A stretch of DNA of 64,000 bases, taken from the NCBI RefSeq assembly GCF_039555335.1, contig NC_092628.1:33998965-34062964 (forward strand), in the 5' to 3' direction. The notes under the pieces were generated by a model. It searched no databases and had not been told where the DNA came from. It was given only the letters and a program-made list of their open reading frames with translations. This DNA is from Amphiura filiformis (Eukaryota; Echinodermata; Ophiuroidea; Amphilepidida; Amphiuridae). Positions 1 through 12,200 of this stretch are shown here, in pieces. The stretch's first letter is position 1. Every line of letters begins with the position of its first letter. The position numbers and the translations under genes are program-made.

Positions 1-1090
1 AATGCATACCAGTGTCACGTAGATATATATGAAATAGGAGCTGAAAGGCGGAATCGTTACAAGTTGAATGTGAATATTAATCAAAGTGATCAAATTTGGT
101 ATTTATTATGATCTCTCTTAACAGCTTAATGTGGGTTACGTATGCAATTTGTCACATACGTTTTGAAAAGATATTCTTTCCCTGGAATCCATTAAAGTTT
201 TTATAGAATCAATGCTTTTTATGCTTTTGTATGCTTTTTATTGTTATTATTTATTTTGTTTTAAGTAGAATATTCAACATAAAATATTTCGCGAGCTCAT
301 CAGTGTAAGTTGAAAGCCTCTTATTTCAAAACTTACCAAACTAATCGTCTTATCTGGTATTGAATTTATTTTGACCTAGTTTTCATTACTATTCCCGACA
401 TTCGTATGTTCCTCCACTGGTAAATGTGGGAATGAGTGTGCATAATTATGGTGTTACATACTGTTGCTATTTGCCGTAGAAGTAGTGATGTAACAGTATT
501 AATTACCACAGCGATAGGTGAAAACAATTTTTGAATGTATTGCCCCGCTCTACCATGTATAAAGAAAGTTGAAATAAATAAATAAATAAATATATAAAGC
601 AGGCTGCGCTCATCACCTGTCATGCCTGTGTGTGTGTGTATATAGTCATATATTGAATACAATAGCCCTCTTTTCACAGATACTAATAGAACAGGTGAGA
701 GTGAAACGTACATGGACTAGTTTGTGAAATTTCTATAGAATACGATCCTTTGATAATCTATAGTGCGATGCAGCGTACGTCTAGTGCGGTGCAATACATT
801 GTTTTTGCCGATTGCTATGGTAATTAATTCTGTTACATCACTACTTCCACGGCGAATACCATCTCTGGCAAGAGGATTTTCAGAGAAAACATGAAGAAGG
901 ACTTTCTGATCCGGGGTTTATGATGTTCATCATCTAACCTACTCCCAGTATCCAACTTTGACGGCAATATTAAGCTGAACTGCAAACCTATTTGGCGCGC
1001 GATCTGAGCTGGTCCTTTTCTGGTGGCTGTGCCTGTTACAGGCACACTCCCTCTGGAATCCAAAACAAGTTCAAGCTCATTACACTTCCC
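1..1090. repeat. Dispersed repeat family R, copy 1 (truncated by the window edge)
   Basis: The window opens inside this repeat. Recognisable blocks are GTGTCACGTAGATATATATG, GAAATAGGAGCTGAAAGG, ATTGCTATGGTAATTAAT, and GATGTTCATCATCTAACC near 920. The same blocks in the same order recur at about 9610-11330, 12590-13500 and 31360-31960. There is no coding potential, and the class of element is unknown. Confidence 0.75.
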
Positions 1091-1760
1091 TTAAATGTTG
1101 TAAAGGCAAATTTTGTTAGACACGCGGGTTAAATACCGTTAACCGCTACGATCATGTTTACACAAACATTTGCATTGATACTCTGCATTTGTAGATTTCA
1201 CCCACATAAAGGGTATTACATTGAATGATTGAGTGTCAACATGATACCGATCTCCAAAGGTATAAGATTTCCTGCGGTAATGAAAAATAGAACAAAGTTC
1301 AGTAAATGTTGAATTAGCTTTTGTGAAATTTGGCATGCCGATATTTCGTGTGGGTATTTAAAGATGACACTTCCTCCGTCGGCCATAAATTGCTCAAATC
1401 GCCTGCAGTATTTATGGAGATCAATTTGGTATAAAATATTGTAAGGTTTGAAATTGAGTGGCTCAGTATAAAACGGCGTATGGCACATTTTTGATCAAAT
1501 TTAGATTTTCAGGTGAAAATTTCCTACTGACCTCTATTTATCAGTCAAAGAAGTTACCAAGGTGTAGTAAACAGCCCCCTTTTACTACTAGAAGTAAAAG
1601 AAAACACCCTTTCTTATATTTACCTCTGAATGCAAGATTGCAAAAGTCACTTTTTTCTCAAAATCTCAAATGTGCCATACGCCGTTCTTATACTGAGCCA
1701 CTCAATTATCAATAATGCATACCCGTATCACGTAGATATATATGTCAAATGAAACAGGAT
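1090..1760. repeat. Repeat family R, copy 2, interrupted by a small inverted-repeat element
   Basis: This is the left module of family R (GGGTTAAATACCGTTAACC, then ACATTTGCATTGATACTCTG, then GGTTTGAAATTATCAATAAT). It is interrupted at 1456-1703 and resumes with the GTAGATATATATG block before ending near 1760. 1760-2100 holds nothing I recognise. Confidence 0.7.
1456..1703. mobile_element. 248-bp inverted-repeat element with 4-bp TSD (AATT)
   Basis: The ends are GAGTGGCTCAGTATAA and its complement. The inverted repeat continues for about 35 bp with one mismatch, through ACGGCGTATGGCACA. AATT at 1452-1455 is repeated at 1704-1707. The equivalent site in other family R copies (26905-26925) reads GAAATTATCAATAAT with a single AATT. 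Termini beginning GAG plus a 4-bp TSD suggest the Sola superfamily; that label is tentative. It has no transposase, so it is non-autonomous. Confidence 0.85.
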
Positions 1761-2144
1761 CAATTTAGCTGCATTCAAAATGTCCATAAAATGTCGCAAA
1801 CAAGTAGGCTATACATCAGTATTTAATAGTATTAGAAGCTTATCAATGTTTCTCAGCATTACCTGACGTTCATCAGTCACGAACATTACTGTATTCAAAG
1901 CATGTAAGATGTCGCTGTTTACTTTACTTTGGATGATTTGAAATCCTCTTTACAAAAGGTTCACCAGGTGTTTATATAACTACACACAGACAATATTACA
2001 TCATCCTTTAACTATATATAATTATTCTTCAGTATCTCTTGGAGTCATGATTTCGGATGTGCTTCTAGCAGTTTGTCAGGTAACACCTGAAGTACGGTGA
2101 ACTACCATGCAGTGTAATTATCTTAATATAATTCACCAGAATCT

Positions 2145-3370
2145 GTCCATCTGTTTGTCTGTCTGTTTGTCTGTCCGCTCTTTTCTCGGAGACTGGGGTC
2201 GCACGTTCCTCAAACTTGGTGGGTGGGTGTATCTTGACCCCAGGCAGAACAAGTTTGTATTGGTTGGTGGGTCAAGGTCACCCAAGGTCATCCAGGGGTC
2301 AAATTAGTAAAAACTGTTTTTCTCGGAGACTGGGGTCGCACGTTCCTCAAACTTGACGGGTGGGTTCGTCTTGACCCAGGACAGAACAAGCAGGTGGTAT
2401 AGGTCACGCGACACGTGACGTAGGAGGCTGACGAAGATACAGAGCTGAGAGCCCCATTCAAAATATACGGTTAGCATTTACAAATGGAAAATTGACATAC
2501 TTACAGTGGGGTACTTTGTCGAACCCCAACGGTTTTAGAATAACATAATTTTGCTTGGACACCACATAACAAATTTAGAATTGTTTGTGAAGATTTCATG
2601 ATCATGTGTTATCCAATGGCGACGTCAAAATGGCGATATCGCATCCACCATCATCTAAGAACAAGTTTGGTTAATGGGTCAAGGTCACCAGAGGTCATCT
2701 AGGGGTCAAATTAGTAAAAACTGTCATATGGGCATGAAACTTGGTGGGTAGGTGCATCTTGACCTAGGACAGAACAAGTTTGTATTGATTAGTGGGTCAA
2801 GGTCACCCAGGGGTCATCTGAGGTCAAATTAGTAAAAACTGTTTTCCGCCTATTTTCTCGGAGACTAGGGGTCGCACATTCCTCAAACTTGGTGGATGGG
2901 TGCATCTGGACCTCAGACAGAACATGTTTGTTTCAGTTAATGGGCCAAGATCACCCGAGGTCATCCAGGGGTCATCTGAGGTCAAATTCGTAAAAACTAT
3001 CGTATGGGCATGAAACTTGGTGGCTACTGTCAACTTTTATAGTCAAATTTTTGGAAGGTCATTTTGGGTTCATCCGGGGTCACCCAGGGGTTTTCTGACG
3101 TCAAATTAGTAAAAAATGTCGTATGCGCATGAAACTTGATGGGTACAGTCACCTTTTAGAGTCAAATTTTTGGAAGGTCATTCTGGGGTCATCCAAGGTT
3201 AAATTACTAAAAACTGTCATATGGGCATGAAACGTGGTGGGTACATTCAACATTTAAAGCCAAATTTTGGAAGGTCATTTCGAGGTCACAAGGGGTCATC
3301 TGAGGTCAAATTAGTAAAAACTGTCCTATGGGCATAAAACTTGGTGAGTACAGTCACCATCAGCCAGGTA
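2145..3370. repeat. AGGTCA-rich minisatellite, Helitron-like family
   Basis: Repeated phrases TCTCGGAGACTGGGGTCGCA, AAACTTGGTGGGTGGGT, CAAGGTCACCCAAGGTCATC and AAATTAGTAAAAACTGT recur every 60-190 bases. CTGTCTGTTTGTCTGTCCG stands at the left edge. The array is interrupted at about 2405-2640 by another dispersed repeat. Similar arrays occur at 50760-51838, 56780-57020 and 61030-61640. No coding potential. 3400-4500 has nothing I can identify. Confidence 0.7.
2405..2545. repeat. End of a dispersed repeat also present inverted at 54075-54205
   Basis: The stretch with GAGGCTGACGAAGATACAG, then GCCCCATTCAAAATA, then CAACGGTTTTAGA is mirrored on the other strand at 54075-54205 with moderate divergence. 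A shorter piece with TGTCGAACCCCAACGG lies at about 8270-8310. Confidence 0.65.
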
Positions 3371-6300
3371 ATCGCGACAGCCGAGAACCGCAAAATACGG
3401 GTAACCGCCTAGTATATATAATGTACTGTAATTTAGATATTACTTATTTTTCCGTAACAGGATGGAAATTCTCCATATTTTTATACTTTTATTTTTATGA
3501 TGTTACAGAAGTTTTTTACCAACAGTGTCGGCAACTTATACAGCCTGTCTCAAACAATATTGTACAAGTAAAAAAGCGCCCTCTTTGGCAATTAGAAAAT
3601 ACTGTTGTGACATGATGTTTGCATCATCGTCAAGGGCGAAGTCTTAGCTTGCAAAAGCCGTTTGTTCTCTTCAATTTGCTTGCAATAAGCATCATTGCAT
3701 TTTCTTTCCAGCAGTGCATCAACCAGCAAATGAACTCTGATAAATCGCTGAATGCGTAGCAACTTATGTCTCGGCTTCATAGATACCCATGCAATAGTAA
3801 TTAATCGCACCGATTCCTGTTTTCAATTTAGACTCTAGATTATGAACAAATATGGACGAACATTAAAATGTAGCCTATAATACAAACGTTTAGAGTTCTG
3901 ACTATTATAAGAACACTCTAAGGGTCTAAACCACTGCCACAGTACCACTACAGTAACAACATAGTTACGATGAAAGTTATCAGGAGAACACCATTCGGGC
4001 GCCCAGTAGTACGGGAATATTAGAAAAGAAAATCAGTTGACACATATCAATTTACTCTAAAACGATTACGTTGAACAACAAGTGGTAATTACCTTTGACC
4101 TTTGACCAACGTTTATGCTTGTTTGGTGGATTCCACCAATCACTAATGTTCTACAATAACAAATGTTATATAATTGCCCTGAGATGTCATAATTCTACCC
4201 GTCAGGAAATAATAACATATCCATTTATATAAGATCCAATTAAAAACACAGATTGAAAATATACACATTCAATAAACTTTCCCTAACCCTATTTGTAATA
4301 ATTCTATCAATTACACAATGATTGATTTAATTTACCAAATTCAAGAAAATGTTTCACGGAGGCTTATTACTGCTGAGTAAAATGTAATGCATGTTGAAAA
4401 TCATTTGCGAGTGAACGAGATGACATGAGATACATATTTCCAGAGGCATAGCTAGCACCACGTACAACCGAGAGTGGGTAATGCAATGAAATATCGAAAA
4501 GAGATATTTGAGCTCAACTGCCAGTGATCATCAAGGCATTGATTAAGTGCCACTTCTCTTTTCCTGCAATTTTCCTATGTTTCTTTTTTTTCGCAAGTCC
4601 TTTTTGCCTTCTCCTTGATGTTTGGGCACGTTTCTTTTTATTTAACAATTCCCCATTATTCACCAAACTATATTTATGGAAATCTACCAAAATGCTAACT
4701 GCATTTACGGACGAAAAAGAGAACTTACTTCTTTGATACTTCTCTTGAGTCATTTCGGAATGACAAAATAGCACACGTTCATCAGTCCATGTCCTTTTAT
4801 AGCTACATCTCTGACCAGGGGCTATTTTAACGTGCCTCCTGGCACGTTCGTGCAGTGAGAATAGAAATCCGTGCAGTGATAATTAAAAATACGTGTCTAA
4901 TTCTTTGTGATCAGTCAAACATTCAATTGGCAGGTGAAATCAAGCAAATAACGCCTCTGGTAACGTCCTTTCCTCTCAATTTTGCGGTCACTCGTGGGGG
5001 AAGCCTCTGGACGAGAAAATCCGCAACAGGTGTGGGGCAGCTCCACCTACCGGACAGAAATTGTCCACCCTGTGCATCTTCTATTTTAGACCGTTTTAAA
5101 AAACCTAAATTTTGAGCAAAATAGTGTAATGTTGCAAATTACCACAACATATCACCTTTGTTTGTCCAAGTAGTGTAAAATGGAAAGGTTTTGCGCGCTT
5201 CGTGCTCAATTGTCCCAGTAAAGCAGGTCAAAAATTATGACCATCAGGAACATTTTCATGAGCGGTGATGCATCGCCGCTCATCATCGCGGCTGATATGC
5301 AACCGGGGACACCAATAAAAAAAAAAGTAAGTGCGCAGCCTGTATGGCATGCAGACCTAGTAACGGGGGCAGCTTGATAATCCCTCTGGCTCAATGTAGG
5401 GATTTTTTTTATAATCAAAATTTACAATACTTATGGCCAAATTAGTGTGTAAAAGGCTAAAAGTGCGGTTTTCCTCAACATGCTCAAGGAAACCTTCAAA
5501 GACCATATTATTTATTTATTTGCGATATATTAGTAGAGTCCAGATCAGTGAAAAAAGCACTGCTTAACCATATGATAATTAAATTATTAAAAAATGTGTT
5601 GTTTTTCATTTGCTAAATGCATGCGAAATCCACCGGTTTAAACTCTTCTAGGTGCTTACAAGGTAAAGGTATAGAGGTAAATACTAAATTGAACACTTTT
5701 AACGCTAAACTAAACACATAGACACTTAATGATGAGCACATCAAATCATTTGGGTATTAAACGTATATACAGGGTGAGTAAAAAAGTGCAATAGGTCAAC
5801 GAATCAATATTCACGTAAGAACCAAGTTGAACTTTCCCATTAATGACACACTCAATATTCACCTTTTGTGAAAAAAGAAAGTAAACCCTTTAACTTTTAT
5901 GAATCATTTTACGGCGATACCCATCTTAACTCTTTGTCCACGATGCACCATGTAATTTGAATGAGAGCACACAATGCGAAATAAAGACACCAGATCTGAA
6001 ACTGGCTTTAACTTAAATCAAGGTTGATTTTTGCGTTCACTTTCTTTTTTCGGTTCAAACTAACTTTCTAATATTACTTAAGTCCTTAAATACCTCACAC
6101 AACTCCAACTCCAATTTTTCAATTTCCTACAATGTGTTCAACTTATACTGGATATGCCACACCACTTCAATTTGCACGCATTCCTTTCGACATTTGAAAA
6201 ACCCTCCCATAAATTTGTATCTTTCTTTTATAGAGAATGAACATTTTTAATGTAAGAGTATATACAAAACAGCTCAAGAGCAGGGACAATAAAACTTTGG

Positions 6301-7158
6301 GGCTCCATTCTACTTCAGTGCTAATGAGGTTAAGAAAATGGCAGTTGTTCCAATTCTACCTTACAAAGAGTGTGCTGACATTCAAAATTTATAATGTCCC
6401 GTGGACAAGCATTAAAATCGAGTATCGCTGTAAAATGTGTCAGAACAACAGAACGGTAAGTGCTAATTACTTCGTTTTTTTATACAAGGCCACTAACCAC
6501 TAATGAATATAATCATATGTTTTAAATCCTAAAAGTCATACTGCAGTTACTGTCCGTTTTCCTATACACAATACACAGTGCTCTCACCATTGACGCGTGA
6601 CCCCTACAAATGATGTATGTTGGAAGAATGGGCACTTGACTAGTTAACATCACTGTGTGAAAAATAACCAGCCAATATTTAATTTATTCTCCAAAACTTC
6701 TAGCAAATATATTTCTCTAACATGACCTAAAATTACAGCTAGGTTAGATGTTCAGAAATGGTCGCACTTTTGTAAAATATGAGTGAGGGCAAGGCATAGC
6801 TAGCCAACTCCCCGTGTTAATTGAATGGAGATTTGACCGAAAATATTGGTATCGGACCGCTCACTTCTGAAGGATGCCACAAAAAACGGTAAAAGCTACA
6901 TTTTAATTATTCTCTGGCAAACCTTCATGATGAGTTTCTTATATAGTATGCCGAAATTGGGTACTGTAGGTGAATGACAAAGGGTCGCACTTTTCTGATA
7001 AATAAGTGACAGTGAACATGAAATATCAGCGCCCATAAACCCAAGTTAGTAGCTAGTTAGTGGAGGCCGTCACGGGACTGATTATTGATTATTGAAGTGC
7101 CTTATTAATAGATACGCACGATTTAGGGCAAGAAAAACAAAGTGGGACACTTTTGGAG

Positions 7159-7159
7159 A

Positions 7160-7208
<49 letters not shown>

Positions 7209-7227
7209 GACATCATCATCATCATCA
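7159..7227. repeat. (ATC)n microsatellite
   Basis: About 23 trinucleotide units of ATC, with one interruption near 7209. Long poly-Ile and poly-Asp reading frames across it are artefacts. Confidence 0.95.
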
Positions 7228-7266
7228 CTTTCTACATTTTTTCTAAACAACATAGGGCCTACCGTT

Positions 7267-7630
7267 TTAATGCAATAAAACATCACGATTTTCATCACAA
7301 AACAAATATAATGCATAAGAAATCGTTTGTTTTAGAGCGTGATGATGAAATAAAACATCACGATTTTCATCCCGAAACAAAGTAATACATAAGAAATCAA
7401 TTGTTCGTGAGTGATGAAATAAAACATCAAAATTGTCATCACGAAACAAAGTAATACATGAGAAATCGTTTGTTTTAAAGCGTGATGAAATAAAACATCA
7501 CGATTTTCATCACAAAACAAAGTAATAGGCCTACAAAAGAAATACATTTTTCGAGAGTGATTAAATAAAACATCACGATTTTCACCACGGAACAAAGTAA
7601 TACATAAGACATCGTTTGTTTGATTGCAAT
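7267..7630. repeat. Minisatellite, five to six units of about 60-70 bp
   Basis: Each unit contains AAAACATCACGATTTTCATC, then ACAAAGTAATACATAAGA, then ATCGTTTGTTTTAGAGCG, with small indels. The same array, about four units, is at 60480-60720. There are no variable spacers, so this is not a CRISPR array. Confidence 0.85.
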
Positions 7631-9221
7631 CAACCGCGACAGTTCGTCTCACACACATAACAATGCACTGCGATCAAATAGGTTGATGACAACATTTGAT
7701 TGAATGGACTGCACTGCGCCATGATTACGTGCACCGGTTCAAATCCTTTGTTTGGAGCCAATCAATAATTTCACGTACAGCCTCTATGCAAATTAGAGTT
7801 TACACACGCTGCAGCTGGGGTAATCGACCGAAGCTGGTTGCCGTTAGTGATCGAATGCATGAGCTTATTTGCTTTACTGAATCGATTTACTGGATTAATT
7901 TCCTGTTAACTGGGTTTAATGCCACAAAGGTCGAATCGCCTTTGCCATGGACCATGACTGCATCATGTTCAATCTGGTTATAAAATAAATATGGATTCTT
8001 TGCAGTATTGCACTTTTTTGACTCACCCTGTATATTGTATTTAGAAAATAAACATCCTATTTATGGACTGAACACATTAGTGTTTTAAGTTGAGCACTAT
8101 AGACATTTAGTTCATGAAAAGTGTGTCTAATCTTTTGTAATGAAATGTGTATGCAACTTTTTTATGCAATTTGCCGACAACTTAAATGCAGGCGGCGGAT
8201 GACATGATCGAGCCGGCAACTTGTGAAACCGCTCGGCCGTATGGCATTTTCCAATACACTCGAGTTAGTTTTGTGGGGTTCATTGTCGAACCCCAACGGT
8301 TTTAGCTTGTATTTATATTATTTATCAACATAGGCCTATTTGTTTGTGATATTTCAAGCGTTTTAAAATTTCAAAATAATCCTATTCAATTACACGGTTG
8401 ACGATGAAAATTTACTGAATTTAGAGAATGCAATGCGGCCACCACCTGCTTAAATGCACCTTTGCATCACTTAAGTTGCCGAAATCTTATCACATTTTGA
8501 AAACTTGTGCATTGCATTCAACATTTAATAAAGAGGTTCTGTGTACTTTTATGGAGTTATCAAAAATGACAATTCAATTAAATTTGTTACTATTATTACA
8601 TTTTACAGATATTAATTTCGTGCAATTGTAGGCACCTGTGTGCATTTTATGCATTTTTGCATAGTTTGTATTCGTTTTTGCATATCAATACCATCAATAC
8701 CATAAACTTAATGACATTAATGATCCCAGTGTGTACTTTCATGGAGCTGTAGATAATTTAAAAAATAATGACAAGTCAATTAAATGAATGAGTGAAATAC
8801 ATTAGTAAACCAGACATGTATCAATTTTCAACTTTAAGTGCATAATATCATTACATTGATAAACTTTACTTCGAGGACTGTTAGATGTCAAAAATATCAT
8901 TTTTTAATAATTTGTCATAACATTTGTATTATATCGCACATTTCAAAAATTCAAAATTATTTGATATCAGTTAAGGCTATTCCTCGTACTCAGAATGCAG
9001 GCAGTTTGGTATGTCTGGGTGATGTGCTCTCAGCCTTTAACGTCAAAATGAGTCAGTAAATGCGTGATTTTAACGCGTGATTTGGAAACGTTTACAGAAC
9101 TCGAGGGCATATGACCCCTCTGCCAGCAACCCCTTCCCCCAAGCTTGTCTCCGCTAGCTGCTCTTTTAGATTTTACGTTTGCTAACGTGCAGTGACTTTT
9201 TTTCTTCTAAAATAGCCCCTG

Positions 9222-12200
9222 TCTCTGACAAATAACAGCTACTTTAATGGTGTTACCTGGTTAACTCGGTTACTCGGGTTAAATATCGTCAACCACGACC
9301 GATCATCTTTACACTAACATTTGCATTGATACTCTACATTTGTAGATTTCACCCACATAAAGGGTATTATATTGAATGACAGACACTGGCGTCAACTTGA
9401 TACCGGTCTCCAAATATATAAGATTTGCTGCAAGAATGAAAAATAGAACAAAGTTCAGTCAATGCTAAAGTGTTTGTGAAATTTAGCATGCCCATTTTTC
9501 TTGTGAGGATATAAAGGTGACACTTCCTCAGCCATAAATTGTTAAAAACGCCTGTAGTATTTATGGAGATCAATTTGTTATAAAATATCGTAATGTTTGA
9601 AATTTTCAATAATACATACCCGTGTCACGTAGATATATATGTCAAATGAAATAGGAGCTGAAAGGCGGAATCGTTACAAGTTGAATGTGAATATTAATCA
9701 AAGTAATCAAATTTAGTATTTATTATGATCTCTCTTTACAGCTTAATTTCCCTGGAATCCATTTAAGTTTTATAAAATCAATATAATATGCTTTTTATTG
9801 TTATTATATATATTGTTTTTAGTAGAATATTCAATATTCAATATTTCACGAGCTCTTCAGTGTAAGTTGAAAGCCTCTTGTTTCAAAACTTACCAAACTA
9901 ATCGTCTTATCTTGGTATTGAATTTATTTTGATCTAGTTTTCGTGACTGTTACCGACATTCATATGTTCCTCCACATTGTGGTAAATGTGGGAATGAGTG
10001 TGCATAATTATGGTTTTACAAACGGTTGCTATTTGCCGTAGAAGTAGTGATGAATTGTAACAGGATTAATTACTACAGCGATAGGTGAAAACAATTTTGA
10101 ATGTATTGCCCTGCTCTATATGAAGCAGGCTGCACTCATCACCTGTCATGCCTGTGTGTGTATATAGGCATAGATATAGATTGAATACAATAGCCCTCTT
10201 TTCAAAGATACTAATGGAACAGGTGCGAGTGAAACGTACATGGACTAGTTCGTGAAATTTCTATAGAATTACGATCCTTTGATAATACAGCGTACGTCTA
10301 GTGCGGTGCGATACATTGTTTTTACCGATTGCTATGGTAATTAATCCTCTTGCATCACTACTTCCACGGCGAATGCCATCTCGGGCAATTTGCCAGCGAA
10401 GTGTTACGTGTAATCCGATTATCACTAGAGACATTGCGATTTCGAAACGCAGCACGTGGAACGTACGCTTTCACGTACGTTATACGGTGTTTAAATATTG
10501 CTAGTCTCGGTTCCAAACTGGTTTGTGCTCATTCGTCCCGAAGGAGAACAATTTAGCTGGAAAAAAGACTATAATATTTGATCTAATCTAATCTAGGTCG
10601 ATAGAGGGCATAGTGATTGAAAAAATAAGAGTAAGCTGAGTCTCTGCCTAGTTCAAACAGGCCGCTTTTGATTTTGACTAAAATTTTAACATACATGCTG
10701 ATTAAACTTAATTGTTTTTTTGTGCTCCCCAAATTTGGTAGATTAAAGATCACTACATCCATACATCATGACTTTACTTTCAAAATGAGACTTTTCGTCC
10801 TGAAAATTGGGCGCGTTGCATGGACTTAGACATGAGGTAAAATCAGCTTCAACGTAGCATCTGCGTTTTATTCTACGTCTTTAACATATTGTGAAATGGA
10901 CAAATTTTGTGCATTTTCATCTACGTCGATTTCGCACGTGGAATATCTTCAAAAATAGCTAAATACGTGACCTCGCTTCGATACAGGAGAGTGGTTTTGA
11001 ATAGATCAACGTACGTACGTCCGATGTCTACGTTTGGAAATCGCAATGTCTCTACTATGTCAACTGGATCACGCTTTTGAGTTCTGCACCACGATCGAAA
11101 TGATCGCAACACAAAGTCTATGACAATCCATGTACTTCCACTCCAAAAGGTGCATGATCCAGTTACCAGGGAGTTATGTAACCACTTCGCTGGCGAATAG
11201 GAGTTTCAGAAAAAATACACGCTCAAACAGGAAGACGAGCTTAATGATCCGGGGTTTATGATGTTCATCATCTAACCTAGCTACTCCCAGTATCCAACTT
11301 TGACGGCAATATTAAGCATTTTTGCAGCTTTTGTAAATTATGCTTGTCATTTTACATGAGACACCAAAAACAGTGAAGGATTTATAGAAATGTGTGTTGA
11401 TTATTTGGTTATTTATAGATACCTGTGCAGTTTACAGTTAATTCAAAGGCTAAGTATCAGATGGTGTGTTTTGGACATTTCCCTCCCGTTGACAAATACC
11501 TATTTCGGTATTTCCCCTTATTATTGAAATCTCGAAGACAAAACCAGGTGGTTTGTTACACACAATCGATGGCGCTATCACTAAAATCGTACATGTGGAA
11601 TATTTCTGTTTACTATGAATTCCGCATTCTTCAAAACTCGTTGGCTATATTGAAACTTATTTTACAAATCATTGGACCATGACCAGTTATCAACTAAACT
11701 AATATGGGCGTTGGCACTAGTGGTTCCTTGTTATGCAAATAAGACAGTTTACGCTCCATAGCTTTCACACTGAGATTCGGAGGCTTGCTTTTTGTTATTT
11801 TCCTATTTCACGTGTTCAAGAACATTTCTTTACAGATGAATGGGCGTGAAAAGAGTCTTCCGTACGACTATATCGTGGGACAAAATATCAAATTAGTTGA
11901 CTCAAAAAATGTACTGAAAATTGTAAAAGTTTAGAATAGCGAACTAATTAATCGTTATTATTAAATTTGATTTGTCACGATATTTTCATTATGTTTATGC
12001 AAAACTGATATAAATACAACTGCTTCTCCTCCCTCCTTCTCCTTGTTTTACTTCTTAATTGAACAATCTTATTTGAAGAAAATAAAGTAAACTAAAATCT
12101 TCTTATCCTACTCCTCATTGGTCTTCTGTCTCTTCCTATTTCTCTTACTTCTTCATCATCTTCGTGTCTTTCATTTTCCTCCTGCTTCATCCAGTAGCAT
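9222..12200. repeat. Repeat family R, copy 3 (longest copy)
   Basis: This continues the copy interrupted at 4816 and contains every module: GGGTTAAATATCGTCAACC, ACATTTGCATTGATACTC, CACGTAGATATATATG, ATTGCTATGGTAATTAAT, GATGTTCATCATCTAACC, GATGGCGCTATCACTAAAAT, and a CT-rich tail near 12020-12180. It serves as the reference for insertions into other copies. No coding region was found. Confidence 0.75.

Larger units (their letters stand above)
6536..7630. repeat. Dispersed block, copy 1 (direct copy at 59066-60712)
   Basis: The sequence from TACTGCAGTTACTGTCCG through GACTGATTATTGATTATTGA, an (ATC)n tract and a tandem minisatellite is shared at high identity with 59066-60712 in the same orientation. 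This copy lacks the element found at 59100-59768, so 6563-6566 (TATA) is an empty site. Confidence 0.8.
5770..8030. mobile_element. Mariner/Tc1-like element, 2.26 kb, with TA TSD
   Basis: The termini are CAGGGTGAGT followed by AAAAAAGTGCAATA, and the right end shows the same with one extra base. TA is present on both sides (5768-5769 and 8031-8032). CAGGGTG ends with TA are typical of mariner elements. The interior contains the dispersed block 6536-7630. I see no transposase with a D,D,D/E triad, so it is non-autonomous or decayed. Confidence 0.78.
4816..9221. mobile_element. 4.4-kb hAT-like DNA transposon carrying nested insertions
   Basis: The left end is CAGGGGCTATTTTAACGTGC and the right end is TAAAATAGCCCCTG, with a TSD TCTCTGAC at 4808-4815 and 9222-9229. 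An 8-bp TSD with CAGGG ends is the hAT signature. The flanking repeat continues across the insertion, with GCTACAT before it and AAATAACAGCTAC after it. Subterminal copies of CGTGCAGTGA occur at both ends. After removing the nested 5770-8030 element about 2.1 kb remains, with no convincing transposase. Confidence 0.85.

Noticed and set aside
7089..7385. Poly-Ile and poly-Asp reading frames
   Set aside because: They are translations of an (ATC)n microsatellite.
7267..7658. CRISPR-like array of similar units
   Set aside because: Units abut without unique spacers, a second copy occurs at 60480-60720, and the genome is eukaryotic. It is a minisatellite.
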